From an uncultured Bacteroidia bacterium (GTDB lineage Bacteria > Bacteroidota > Bacteroidia > Bacteroidales > ML635J-15): a stretch of DNA of 64,000 bases. Positions 7,114 through 15,476 of this stretch are shown here, in pieces. The notes beneath the pieces were generated by a model. It was given only the letters and a program-made list of their open reading frames with translations, made no database searches and was not told the origin of the DNA. The stretch is from positions 1 through 64,000 of the forward strand of contig CACYQN010000017.1 of assembly GCA_902776565.1 (NCBI GenBank). Reading direction: 5' to 3'. Positions within the stretch are counted from its first letter, which is position 1. Every line of letters begins with the position of its first letter. A program made the position numbers and the translations under genes.

Positions 7114-9601
7114 ATGCTTTTACTGTAATTTTCTGAGACTTTTCTTTCCTGTATTTTAGGTATATAGCTCCGACTATTAGGATGACAAGCAAGGCCGAGA
7201 ATGCAATTGAAACAATGTCCCATACCTTTATCATAGGTGCTTCGTTGATAAATTCAATTTTGTGCTGTCCTGCAGGAATTACCATTGCGCGGAGTATGTA
7301 GTTGGCACGGAAATATTCGGCTGGCTGTCCGTCGATGTAGGCCTTCCAGTCCGGTTCGTAGTAAACCTCGGAGAATATTGCCAGCTGTTCCTTGTTGGTG
7401 TATGTGCTGTAAATCAAGTAGTCGGGATTGTATGGCTTCTGGTGTGTCATTTCGATGACAGAAGTCGTATCGCGAGACAAGTTTTTGCCATCCACATAGC
7501 TTGCAAATCTCTTGTCGATAATTGCGGTGTCGGCAGGGTTGAACTCGTTGAGTGCGAGAATTTCAGCGTTGGCATCGTCAACAAGTTGGCAAGCGTCAAC
7601 AAACCAAGCATTTCCAAGTGCTGCAGGATTGCGTTGTACCATACTGGAACCTTGCTGGTCGGGAACGATGAAGTATCGGGCATTCAGCATGTTAAGAACA
7701 TTCATGTTCAGTTCTCGCATCATATAGAAGTCGATGAGGTCCTGATAGCGACGGAATTTAGCTCCGTGGTATCCGCCTATCGAGTGATGGAATGCCGAGG
7801 TGCGCGAGTCGTTGAATGTGCTGGTTGTTAAGTTCATGACGCGGTAATCCTTGTCACCGAAACGTTCTGCGTACTGGTCGATGATTTTGTCATCGTTGGT
7901 CGGCTTGATTTCGGCTTCCTTCTTAGATATGTAGCTGTCGTCGTTGAGGTAGCGGCGGTCAACAGTCCAAAGGTCAAAGATTACGAGTAGAGCGATTACT
8001 GCTGTTGTTGTAGCAAAAGCAACGGTTCTTTTCTTGTCCTTGAAATTGATTGCGAAGAACAATGTTGCTGCCGAAAGCAGAATTAGTATTATCGAACGCC
8101 ACGAGTCGGCAGTAAATAGGGCTTGCCTGTCCTGAATGAAAATTTCCTGTATTTTTGGCCAGCCGTCGCCATATTGTGCAGCCATCTGTTCATCGACTGC
8201 CCCAGCAAACGAGAACGAACCCGACATAATCAATACGATAAGGATTATTCCGCAGGTTATGCCAGTCGATGTGTAGAGGGCGATTTTCAGTTTTTTCTTG
8301 TCAATTCCCTCGTCGAAGATGTTTTTCAGTGCGAGAATTGCCATCATCACCATTGCAACGTTTGCAATGACAAGGCTCATCGACGGGGTACGGAACTTGT
8401 TGTACATAGGCAGGTGGTCGAACAGGAATCCGTTGACACCCATGAGGTTCTTGCCCCACGATAGTATTATTGCCATGATTGTGATGCCAAGTAGCCACCA
8501 GCGTTCAGGTCCTTTCACGATGAAAAGTCCGAGAATAAACAGGAAAACTATTATTGCACCGAAGTACACAGGACCCGATGTGAATGGCTGGTCGCCCCAG
8601 TAGAGCGGTGCATTTTTGATTCTGAAGTTCTTGTATGTTTCGGTTGTCTTGTCAACAGGTTCGTTTGAACCACCGCCGTAGCTTCCCGGAACAAGCAAGG
8701 TGTAGGTTTCGCCGATTCCGTAGCTCCAAGCAAAGGCGTAATCCTTGTTCAGTCCGACCTTGTTCTTGTCCTGCGAATGTTCGATGTCGCCCGACAGGGA
8801 TTCGGGAGTTACTGTAATTTCGGAACCACCACGCATGGTGTATTTTGCGTATTCCATGTTCATCATCAGCAGGCGGGCATTGCCACCGACAGCGAAGACT
8901 GCACCGATTGCCAGTACGCATATCGCCTTTCCAAACTGTTTGAATGTTTTGTCCTTTATTGTATATATAAGGTAAACGATTCCTAAAATCAGTACCGACA
9001 ATAAGGTGTAGTATGTGATTTGCGGGTGGTTGAAGGCAATCTGGAAACCAAGTGCAAAAGTGAAAAGTATTCCGCCCCAGATGTATTTTTTCTTGAGCGT
9101 CAGGATTATACCGCTGAAAATTGGTGCAACCATAGCTAAAGCCCAGGCTTTTGAAATGTGTCCAGCCTCAATTATTATTATATTGTAGCTTCCTAGACCG
9201 AAGGCAATTGCACCGACAAGGCTTAGCCAAGGATTTACTCCTAATGCGACAAGACAGATGTAAAATCCAATGAGATAAAGGAATAGGACTCCAATGTTTT
9301 CTGACCAGCCCAACCAGTATAGGTCGAAGATTTCTTTGGCTTTAAAAATTGATTCCTGTGGCTTGTTGGTAATCTGGTAGGTAGGCATTCCGCTGAACAT
9401 TGCACTGTTCCAGTGTGTGTATGTGCCTGTTTCCTTCAGAAAGTCCTTCTGCTCCTTCACCATGCCCTGCCAGTTGCGAGTGTCTCCTTGATTCAGAACT
9501 TTGTTGCTGGTCACCAACTTGTCGAAAAACAGAATGGAAATCAGAAAGAAAATTATCACTATGCCACTGTGTGTCAGAATGTTCTTTACTATCGGTTTCA
9601 T
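7112..9601 (-). CDS. YfhO-family large integral membrane protein
   Basis: About 829 residues from the ATG at 9601. The frame continues upstream to 9658, but a -7 box at 9630-9637 makes 9601 the better start. A first membrane helix (ILTHSGIVIIFFLISILFF) is followed by many hydrophobic segments up to about residue 540. Then comes a long soluble region (roughly 560-790) and one last helix near the C-terminus (VSIAFSALLVILIVGAIYL). The N-terminal loop NQGDTRNWQGMVKEQ and the segment HWNSAMFSGMPTYQ are typical of Bacteroidetes YfhO relatives. YfhO proteins are GT-C-like membrane proteins linked to lipid-linked sugar transfer in Firmicutes. The role here is unproven. Confidence 0.8.
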   Translation of the reverse strand: MKPIVKNILTHSGIVIIFFLISILFFDKLVTSNKVLNQGDTRNWQGMVKEQKDFLKETGTYTHWNSAMFSGMPTYQITNKPQESIFKAKEIFDLYWLGWSENIGVLFLYLIGFYICLVALGVNPWLSLVGAIAFGLGSYNIIIIEAGHISKAWALAMVAPIFSGIILTLKKKYIWGGILFTFALGFQIAFNHPQITYYTLLSVLILGIVYLIYTIKDKTFKQFGKAICVLAIGAVFAVGGNARLLMMNMEYAKYTMRGGSEITVTPESLSGDIEHSQDKNKVGLNKDYAFAWSYGIGETYTLLVPGSYGGGSNEPVDKTTETYKNFRIKNAPLYWGDQPFTSGPVYFGAIIVFLFILGLFIVKGPERWWLLGITIMAIILSWGKNLMGVNGFLFDHLPMYNKFRTPSMSLVIANVAMVMMAILALKNIFDEGIDKKKLKIALYTSTGITCGIILIVLIMSGSFSFAGAVDEQMAAQYGDGWPKIQEIFIQDRQALFTADSWRSIILILLSAATLFFAINFKDKKRTVAFATTTAVIALLVIFDLWTVDRRYLNDDSYISKKEAEIKPTNDDKIIDQYAERFGDKDYRVMNLTTSTFNDSRTSAFHHSIGGYHGAKFRRYQDLIDFYMMRELNMNVLNMLNARYFIVPDQQGSSMVQRNPAALGNAWFVDACQLVDDANAEILALNEFNPADTAIIDKRFASYVDGKNLSRDTTSVIEMTHQKPYNPDYLIYSTYTNKEQLAIFSEVYYEPDWKAYIDGQPAEYFRANYILRAMVIPAGQHKIEFINEAPMIKVWDIVSIAFSALLVILIVGAIYLKYRKEKSQKITVKA

Positions 9602-9629
9602 ATCAAATCTTGATGTTACAATTGAAATA

Positions 9630-9637
9630 CAAAGGTA
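9630..9637 (-). promoter_or_regulatory. -7 box (TACCTTTG on the minus strand) for the YfhO-like gene
   Basis: Reverse complement of CAAAGGTA, 29 bases upstream of the ATG at 9601. Confidence 0.6.
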
Positions 9638-9681
9638 ATGCTTTTTTGTGATTGCCATACATCGATGTCCTTTTATTTTCT

Positions 9682-9689
9682 TACCTTTG
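9682..9689 (+). promoter_or_regulatory. -7 box (TACCTTTG) for the CCA-adding enzyme gene
   Basis: TAnnTTTG match, divergent from the YfhO-like promoter about 45 bases away. It lies only ~20 bases before the likely TTG start at 9709, and excludes the ATG at 9652. Confidence 0.6.
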
Positions 9690-9708
9690 CAGTCCCAAAT
9701 TCGGAATC

Positions 9709-11133
9709 TTGGAAACCGGAAAGTACATAGAATTTGTGTCCGACAAAATTTTTGCGGATGTAGCGGAAGTCGCCGAACGCGAAAATGTTGATGTGTTCGT
9801 CATTGGCGGATACGTCCGCGACCATTTTTTGAAGCGACCTGGCAAGAACGACATAGACATTGTTGTCGATGGAGATGGCGTTGACTTTGCCCGTAAGTTG
9901 GCTGCACACCTTAAAGTAAAAAAGGTTAGCATTTTCAAGACCTACGGTACGGCTATGTTCGTTTACAAGGACACGGAACTGGAATTTGTAGGTGCACGCA
10001 AGGAATCTTACAATTTCGACAGCCGTAATCCTATTGTTGAACGCGGAAGCATCGAAGACGACCAGAAGCGTCGCGATTTTACCATTAATGCTTTGGCTAT
10101 AAGCCTGAACAAACGCAATTTTGGCGAACTGGTTGACCCATTTAATGGTTTGGAAGACCTCTATTATCGCACAATCAGGACTCCGCTCGAGCCGTCGATA
10201 ACCTTTTCCGACGACCCGTTGCGTATGCTCCGGGCAATTCGTTTCGCGTCGCAGCTCGATTTCCAGATACACCCCGAATGCCTCACAGCAATTCATGATA
10301 ACCGCGAGAGAATCAAGATAATAACTCAGGAACGTATTCACACCGAACTCAACAAGATTCTGGCAAGCAGGAAGCCGTCAATTGGATTGAAATTGCTGTT
10401 TGATACAGGTTTGCTAGAAATAATTTTCCCCGAATTGTACCAACTTTCGGGAGTTACGGTACAAGAAGGACTTGCCCACAAGGATATTTTCCTGCATACC
10501 ATTCAGGTGGTTGACAATGTCGCCGAAAAAAGCGACGACCTCTGGTTGCGCTGGGCTGCTTTGCTGCACGACATAGGCAAACTGAAGACAAAACGATTTG
10601 TGGAAGGTACCGGCTGGACCTTCTATTCCCACAATACAGTGGGGGCAAACATGGTGCCGAAGATATTTACACGCATGCATCTGCCGCTCAACGAGAAGAT
10701 GAAATTTGTTCAGAAGATGGTCGATTTGCACATGCGCCCAATTGCGCTTGTCGAGGATATTGTTACCGATTCGGCGATTCGTCGTCTCATTGTAGATGCA
10801 GGCGACGACATCGATGCGTTGATGACGCTCTGCGAGTCGGACATTACTTCGCGCAACGAGAAGAAGGTGGCGCAGTTCATTGAAAATTTCAAGCTTGTGC
10901 GCCAGAAGATTGTGGAGGTAGAAGAGCGTGATTCGCTGCGTAATTTCCAGCCGCCAATCACGGGCGAGGAAATTATGGAATATTTTGGCATAGAACCGTC
11001 GCGTGTAGTAGGGGTGATTAAAAATGCGGTACGCGAGGCTATTCTCGATGGCTTAATTCCCAACGACTACGAAAAGGCCCATGAATTTATGGTACAGAAA
11101 GGACGTGAACTTGGGCTTGAGAGAAAAATCTAA
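9709..11133 (+). CDS. cca: HD-domain tRNA nucleotidyltransferase (CCA-adding enzyme)
   Basis: About 474 residues. It adds the 3' CCA end to tRNAs from CTP and ATP. The nucleotidyltransferase head has FVIGGYVRDHFL followed by the metal-binding DIDIVV (DxD). RRDFTINAL and DPLRMLRAIRFASQL are the family's B- and C-region motifs. A C-terminal HD phosphohydrolase domain is shown by HTIQVVDNVAEK and LLHDIGKLKTK. There is no in-frame ATG after the promoter, so TTG 9709 (or GTG 9736) is the likely start. The tRNA in this window has no encoded CCA, which fits the need for this enzyme. Confidence 0.92.
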   Translation: METGKYIEFVSDKIFADVAEVAERENVDVFVIGGYVRDHFLKRPGKNDIDIVVDGDGVDFARKLAAHLKVKKVSIFKTYGTAMFVYKDTELEFVGARKESYNFDSRNPIVERGSIEDDQKRRDFTINALAISLNKRNFGELVDPFNGLEDLYYRTIRTPLEPSITFSDDPLRMLRAIRFASQLDFQIHPECLTAIHDNRERIKIITQERIHTELNKILASRKPSIGLKLLFDTGLLEIIFPELYQLSGVTVQEGLAHKDIFLHTIQVVDNVAEKSDDLWLRWAALLHDIGKLKTKRFVEGTGWTFYSHNTVGANMVPKIFTRMHLPLNEKMKFVQKMVDLHMRPIALVEDIVTDSAIRRLIVDAGDDIDALMTLCESDITSRNEKKVAQFIENFKLVRQKIVEVEERDSLRNFQPPITGEEIMEYFGIEPSRVVGVIKNAVREAILDGLIPNDYEKAHEFMVQKGRELGLERKI

Positions 11134-11167
11134 AACCTGTTGCTGTGGCATAGAACAAAATCTTTTC

Positions 11168-11175
11168 TAACTTTG
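11168..11175 (+). promoter_or_regulatory. -7 box (TAACTTTG) for the lipoprotein/radical SAM pair
   Basis: TAnnTTTG match 23 bases before the ATG at 11198. Confidence 0.6.
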
Positions 11176-11197
11176 CATTTTGTAAAACTGTACGACC

Positions 11198-11752
11198 ATG
11201 AAGATTGTCAAGAAGACTTGGATTGCAATATTGGCGGTTTTGACTGCTGTTGTGGCTGCATGTACTGCTACCAAACGAACCTCAGAAAATAATAATTCTA
11301 TAGGGGTACAACCTTCTGATAATGATAATCCTGTCGCCGATAAGGAAAATGCTGTACATAATGACTCTATAAGTGTACACCGTGCCGAAATGCAGGAACG
11401 TCTTGAAAAACTGCGTGCCATTATCCACGACCGCGAGATGTCGTGCGTGTATGGTTCGCCCGAGGTTCTTAAGGAATACAGTGCTCATACGCGTGAATTG
11501 CGCCAAGAAGCCGATTCTTTGCAGAATGTGCTTTTGAATATGCTTGAATCGGAAAAGCAATCTCTTAACGAACGCTTGCAGTCGATAGATGAAACAATCA
11601 AGGGAAGGTCTGGTGCAAAAGTTTACGGTCCGCCCGAGATGATAAAGAAGTACAATGCCCGCAACAAGGATTTGCAGGAACAACGCGATTCCATCCAGAG
11701 AGAGATGGAAAAAATCGATGTGGAAATTTCCAATATTAAGAATAACAATTAA
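11198..11752 (+). CDS. Radical-SAM-associated lipoprotein with a duplicated YGxPE motif
   Basis: 184 residues. The signal peptide ends in a lipobox (VVAAC, lipidated Cys22), so the product is a lipoprotein, with a disordered N-rich linker to about residue 60. The rest is charged and helical (coiled-coil-like) and consists of two repeats about 58 residues apart. Motif 1 is CVYGSPEVLKEY (83-94), followed by ELRQEADSLQ. Motif 2 is KVYGPPEMIKKY (141-152), followed by DLQEQRDSIQ. From memory, partner lipoproteins of the TIGR04133 radical SAM family carry a C-x-Y-G-x-P motif, which motif 1 matches. The radical SAM gene starts 2 bases after this stop codon. Its being the enzyme's substrate is inferred. 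Confidence 0.8.
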   Translation: MKIVKKTWIAILAVLTAVVAACTATKRTSENNNSIGVQPSDNDNPVADKENAVHNDSISVHRAEMQERLEKLRAIIHDREMSCVYGSPEVLKEYSAHTRELRQEADSLQNVLLNMLESEKQSLNERLQSIDETIKGRSGAKVYGPPEMIKKYNARNKDLQEQRDSIQREMEKIDVEISNIKNNN

Positions 11753-11754
11753 TA

Positions 11755-12834
11755 GTGTCGGAATTTTCTCTTTATAAGCGACTTTCGCTCGAACTCAACC
11801 GTGCCGTTCTTTCGCTTCGCGCCGATGAGCATCATCTTCACCAGCTTTTCTGGGAGTGTACTTTGCGTTGCAACCTTAATTGCCGTCACTGCGGAAGTGA
11901 TTGCCGTGTGGTTGCACAGCAGCAGGATATGCCTTTGGATGATTTCTTGAAAGTCCTTGACGATATAAAGGCGCACGTTTCTCCTAACGACATAATGGTG
12001 ATTACTACGGGTGGTGAACCGCTTGTTCGTGCCGATATTGCCGAATGTGGACGTGCCATAACCGCGCGTGGTTTTATCTGGGGAATGGTGACAAACGGAA
12101 TACTTCTTACAAAGGAAAAACTTGATGAACTTGTGCATAATGGATTGCGTTCGTTGGCAATAAGCCTCGATGGTTTTGCCGACGACCACAACTGGATGCG
12201 TGGTCATTCTGAAAGTTTTGCCAATGCAATACGTGCCATCGAAGCGTTGAAAGGGCAGGACGGACTTGTGTGGGATGTTATAACCTGCGTGAACAAGCGT
12301 ACCATAAGGTATCTTCCTGAATTTCGCAATTTCTTGATTGAGAATGGAATACATAAGTGGCGTTTGTTCAGTGTATTTCCGTCGGGACGGGCAGCCAATG
12401 ATATGGAACTTCGCCTAAGTAACGAGGAGTTTGTGCAAATGATGGATTTCATCAAGTTGACACGGCTTGAGGGCAAGATTGATGCAAGCTATGCCTGCGA
12501 TGGATTTCTTGGCAGCTACGAAGGTGAGGTGAGGCGTAAGTATTTCAACTGCAGTTCGGGTGTAAATGTGGCATCAATTCGTGCAGATGGGGCGATTTCG
12601 GGTTGCTTGAGCATTCGTAGTGACTACAATCAGGGTAATATTTATACCGATTCGTTCTGGGATGTGTGGGAAAATCGGTTTGAAAAGTTCCGTAACCGCA
12701 AATGGATGCGTACTGGCGACTGCAAGTCGTGCAAGGTGTGGCGTTACTGTCAGGGCAACGGAATGCATCTTCGCGATGAGAACGGCGAATTGATGATGTG
12801 CCAGTATCAGATGATTGGCAAAGAGAATGCCTAG
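11755..12834 (+). CDS. Radical SAM/SPASM enzyme of the rSAM/lipoprotein system (TIGR04133-like)
   Basis: 359 residues from a GTG start placed 2 bases after the lipoprotein stop, which implies translational coupling. The [4Fe-4S] SAM cluster motif is CxxxCxxC (C39, C43, C46) within FWECTLRCNLNCRHCGSDC. TTGGEPL is the GGE motif that contacts SAM. The C-terminal SPASM-type region has cysteines in YFNCSSG, GCLSIRS, CKSCKVWRYC and MMCQYQ, able to hold auxiliary clusters. The stretch LFWECTLRCNLNCxHCGSDC is as I remember the Bacteroidetes TIGR04133 family, which is always found beside a small lipoprotein. The chemical modification it makes has not been defined to my knowledge. Confidence 0.88.
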   Translation: MSEFSLYKRLSLELNRAVLSLRADEHHLHQLFWECTLRCNLNCRHCGSDCRVVAQQQDMPLDDFLKVLDDIKAHVSPNDIMVITTGGEPLVRADIAECGRAITARGFIWGMVTNGILLTKEKLDELVHNGLRSLAISLDGFADDHNWMRGHSESFANAIRAIEALKGQDGLVWDVITCVNKRTIRYLPEFRNFLIENGIHKWRLFSVFPSGRAANDMELRLSNEEFVQMMDFIKLTRLEGKIDASYACDGFLGSYEGEVRRKYFNCSSGVNVASIRADGAISGCLSIRSDYNQGNIYTDSFWDVWENRFEKFRNRKWMRTGDCKSCKVWRYCQGNGMHLRDENGELMMCQYQMIGKENA

Positions 12835-12840
12835 TTTACA

Positions 12841-13926
12841 TTATTTTGTTCTGTACAAATCGACGTATGTCGGCAGGTGGTCGCTGTAGCCACCTTGGTA
12901 CTTGTAGCCGACGTAGGTGCGGAAAACTTGTTTTCCCGTGTAGCCTTCATCTGGAATAAGCAAGAAGTCGGGATTGTAGATGTGAGCATCTTCTAGGCTT
13001 GTGTGAAGGACGCGTGCTGTGTCGAGCAATGCTCCCGAAACAATTATCTGGTCGAGGATACCCCATTGTCCGTGGAATTTGTGTGTTCCCTGCTTCTTTA
13101 TTTCCTGTAGGTAGTACGACAGGTTGTACAGTTTGTCGCTTGCGATTAGGTCGTATTCGGTTTGGGCTTTAAGTCCGTGTATCAAGCTTTTGTCTGTCGG
13201 GTAGTCGTTCAGGTCACCGACGATTATTATGTTGGCGTTCTTGTCGGTCTTGAATATCGAGTCGGTAGTGTGTTTTACCAGTCCAGCGACAAAAATTCGT
13301 TTCTCTTCGGTTTCCTTTTGTCCGCCCCAGCGCGACGGCCAGTGGTTTACAAAGATGTGCAAGGTGTCGTTCTGATTTGTCCTGCCTTTTACGTAAAGTA
13401 TGTCGCGAGTTGTTCCGCTACCGATGTTCGACGGGTATTTTACGGGAATGAAATTCTCAGAAATAGGCGTGAAGAATTTCTTTCGGTACATGAATGCAAC
13501 GTCTATTCCGCGTGCATCTGGCGATTCCTTGTGTATTATGCGGTAGTCCGACTTGTATAGCGGAGTCTTGTTTATCAAGTCTTCTACGACCTTGCGGTTT
13601 TCTATTTCGCTAAGTGCAACAATCTGAGGAAGTTCCCAGCCACCAGCACCAATAATTACCTTTGAAAGATTTGTGAGTTTCTGCTTGTAGCGGTAGCCAG
13701 TCCAGAATTTCGCACCTTGAGGTGTGAATTCATCATCGTTTTTTTCTGGGTCGTTTATGGTGTCGAAAAGGTTTTCGGTGTTGAAGAACATTATCCTGTA
13801 GGAATCGCGCACAAGTTGTTCGTTGAACTTGTCATCGGTGCTGTTTTTGCTTGTTTTGCACGATATTGCAAGCACTATGGCTATGGCGCAGACTGATAAT
13901 ATGGCGACCAACCTTTTCATTTCCAT
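12841..13926 (-). CDS. Endonuclease/exonuclease/phosphatase-fold lipoprotein
   Basis: 361 residues, with an N-terminal lipoprotein signal (AIAIVLAISC). The DNase I-like fold is recognisable from its catalytic motifs in order: FFNTENLFD, ALSEIENRKV, GIDVAFMYRK, VNHWPSRWGG, VGDLNDYPTD and the terminal SDHLPTYVDL histidine. The members known in Bacteroidales are secreted or periplasmic phosphodiesterases or nucleases with undefined substrate. The start (ATG 13926, or ATG 13920 two codons later) overlaps the stop of the preceding lipoprotein gene, so the two are cotranscribed. Confidence 0.85.
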   Translation of the reverse strand: MEMKRLVAILSVCAIAIVLAISCKTSKNSTDDKFNEQLVRDSYRIMFFNTENLFDTINDPEKNDDEFTPQGAKFWTGYRYKQKLTNLSKVIIGAGGWELPQIVALSEIENRKVVEDLINKTPLYKSDYRIIHKESPDARGIDVAFMYRKKFFTPISENFIPVKYPSNIGSGTTRDILYVKGRTNQNDTLHIFVNHWPSRWGGQKETEEKRIFVAGLVKHTTDSIFKTDKNANIIIVGDLNDYPTDKSLIHGLKAQTEYDLIASDKLYNLSYYLQEIKKQGTHKFHGQWGILDQIIVSGALLDTARVLHTSLEDAHIYNPDFLLIPDEGYTGKQVFRTYVGYKYQGGYSDHLPTYVDLYRTK

Positions 13927-15440
13927 CTCCTGAAAAATTTTGTGGCGGTAGTGTCCTTTGGTACGTATTCGTATGCTCCGATGTCGGGTTTTCCGTCGTA
14001 TGAAATCCTATTTGTTCCATCGTGGTCGAGCGGATAGGTTTCCGAGACAGAAACTTTTGCCTTGTCTCTTGCCGCCGATACTTCAAGTAAACTGTATAAA
14101 TATGGCTTTACGGTTGATTCGAACATCGGGTCTTCGTTGAAAATGTTGTCCACAAACGAACTTGGTGCCGACTGTGTGAGTTCTGAATTGTTTTCGTACC
14201 TTATTAAGCAGTTGTCGAAAAGAATGTTGGCAGATGCTCCGCTAACGAAATCGAAGCCGACCTCTTTCTTGTTGTAGCCGTATATTATGCAGTTGGCAAA
14301 ATATGCACCTTCAAGGTCTCGGTACGAAGTCTGTACGTTGCCATTGGCATCGCGGTAGTTATAGTAGTTGTTGAGCGAGAGCTGTGGCGTTTGCCGTACC
14401 CCGACGGAGTAATTAGCCATTGTGCAATGGACGAACGAATATTTTCCGCCAATCCAGCATGCAACGGTATATTGCGAACTATTGGCGAAAACGCAGTTTT
14501 CGGCTTCAACGTGTGCGCCGAGTGCATAAAGACACGCGACTTTTGCATTTTCGATGTTGGTGTTCTTCATTTTTAGGGTAGGTGCGTCAGCGGTAACAAC
14601 AGAATCGACCTGTACGCCTATGAGGGCATTGGTTATGTCGGTGTTGTTTAGTTCGTTGTAGCGGGAACCGGCAAGCAAGTGTATTCCACCGTAAATGCCT
14701 CGTGTGTTTCCTGTTTCGTCACGCAGATATGCCCCCCATTGTCCTGGTGTGTAGCGGTAGTATTCTTCGAGGCGGTCGCCAGTGAATGTCACGCGGTTGT
14801 CAATCACTCCAAGCGATTTCAGGGTTCCCTTTACAAATAGGCTCGAGTTTCTGTGAAAATAGACTTTTGCGCCGGGCATAACGGTAAGAGTTACAAGGGT
14901 GTCAACCATTGCCGAGTTGTAAATTAGAACTGGCTTGTCTGCGTTCCAGGTTGTGTCTTGTGTAATCATTCGTCCGCTGAGCAGAGTAACATTCTGACCG
15001 AATGCCACAAGGTCAACGTCCTGCGAATTACCGTTCGATTCAAAAATTATAGAATCCTGTTCGACAAGGTCGTCAGCACTGGGATTTATTGTCACTTCGA
15101 CGAATATGAAAAGGGAATCGCCTGGTGCAAGTGCATAATCTTCAAGTATATAATCCTTGTCGGCTTTGTGTCCGTCAATGTTGAGCCTGTATTTTGAGGC
15201 TTTCCCGTTTGCAAGGTATATACGGTCAATGTTTATCGACTTGTTTTTGTTGGAGTTCTTGACAATCAGGTATTTGGTCGTGCTGCCAATTCCCGTGAAG
15301 ATTGTGTCGAACTGAACGGTATCGCTTGAGAATAGAAGTTTGTCGGCAGGGTCTTTGGTGAATATTTCCTTGCGGCACGAAGAAAACAACGCCGATATTG
15401 CTATCAGCGTCATTATTGATATAGTCAGTATTCTGTTCAT
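13917..15440 (-). CDS. Right-handed beta-helix-like lipoprotein
   Basis: 507 residues. The lipoprotein signal peptide ends ALFSSC. Residues about 30-160 form an Ig-like, beta-rich domain (FDTIFTGIGSTTKYLIVKN, APGDSLFIFVEVTI). From about 180 on, the repeats LFVKGTLKSLG, GGIHLLAG, ALIGVQVDS, CVFANSSQY and CTMANYSVG look like coils of a parallel beta-helix, as in pectate-lyase-fold proteins. The end IGAYEY is common in such proteins. It sits between a type-IX-secreted protein and an endonuclease/phosphatase lipoprotein in one operon. Function unknown. Confidence 0.7.
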   Translation of the reverse strand: MNRILTISIMTLIAISALFSSCRKEIFTKDPADKLLFSSDTVQFDTIFTGIGSTTKYLIVKNSNKNKSINIDRIYLANGKASKYRLNIDGHKADKDYILEDYALAPGDSLFIFVEVTINPSADDLVEQDSIIFESNGNSQDVDLVAFGQNVTLLSGRMITQDTTWNADKPVLIYNSAMVDTLVTLTVMPGAKVYFHRNSSLFVKGTLKSLGVIDNRVTFTGDRLEEYYRYTPGQWGAYLRDETGNTRGIYGGIHLLAGSRYNELNNTDITNALIGVQVDSVVTADAPTLKMKNTNIENAKVACLYALGAHVEAENCVFANSSQYTVACWIGGKYSFVHCTMANYSVGVRQTPQLSLNNYYNYRDANGNVQTSYRDLEGAYFANCIIYGYNKKEVGFDFVSGASANILFDNCLIRYENNSELTQSAPSSFVDNIFNEDPMFESTVKPYLYSLLEVSAARDKAKVSVSETYPLDHDGTNRISYDGKPDIGAYEYVPKDTTATKFFRRWK

Positions 15441-15476
15441 GTAAAATAAAACGCGGATTCCGTTTCAATATTACAT

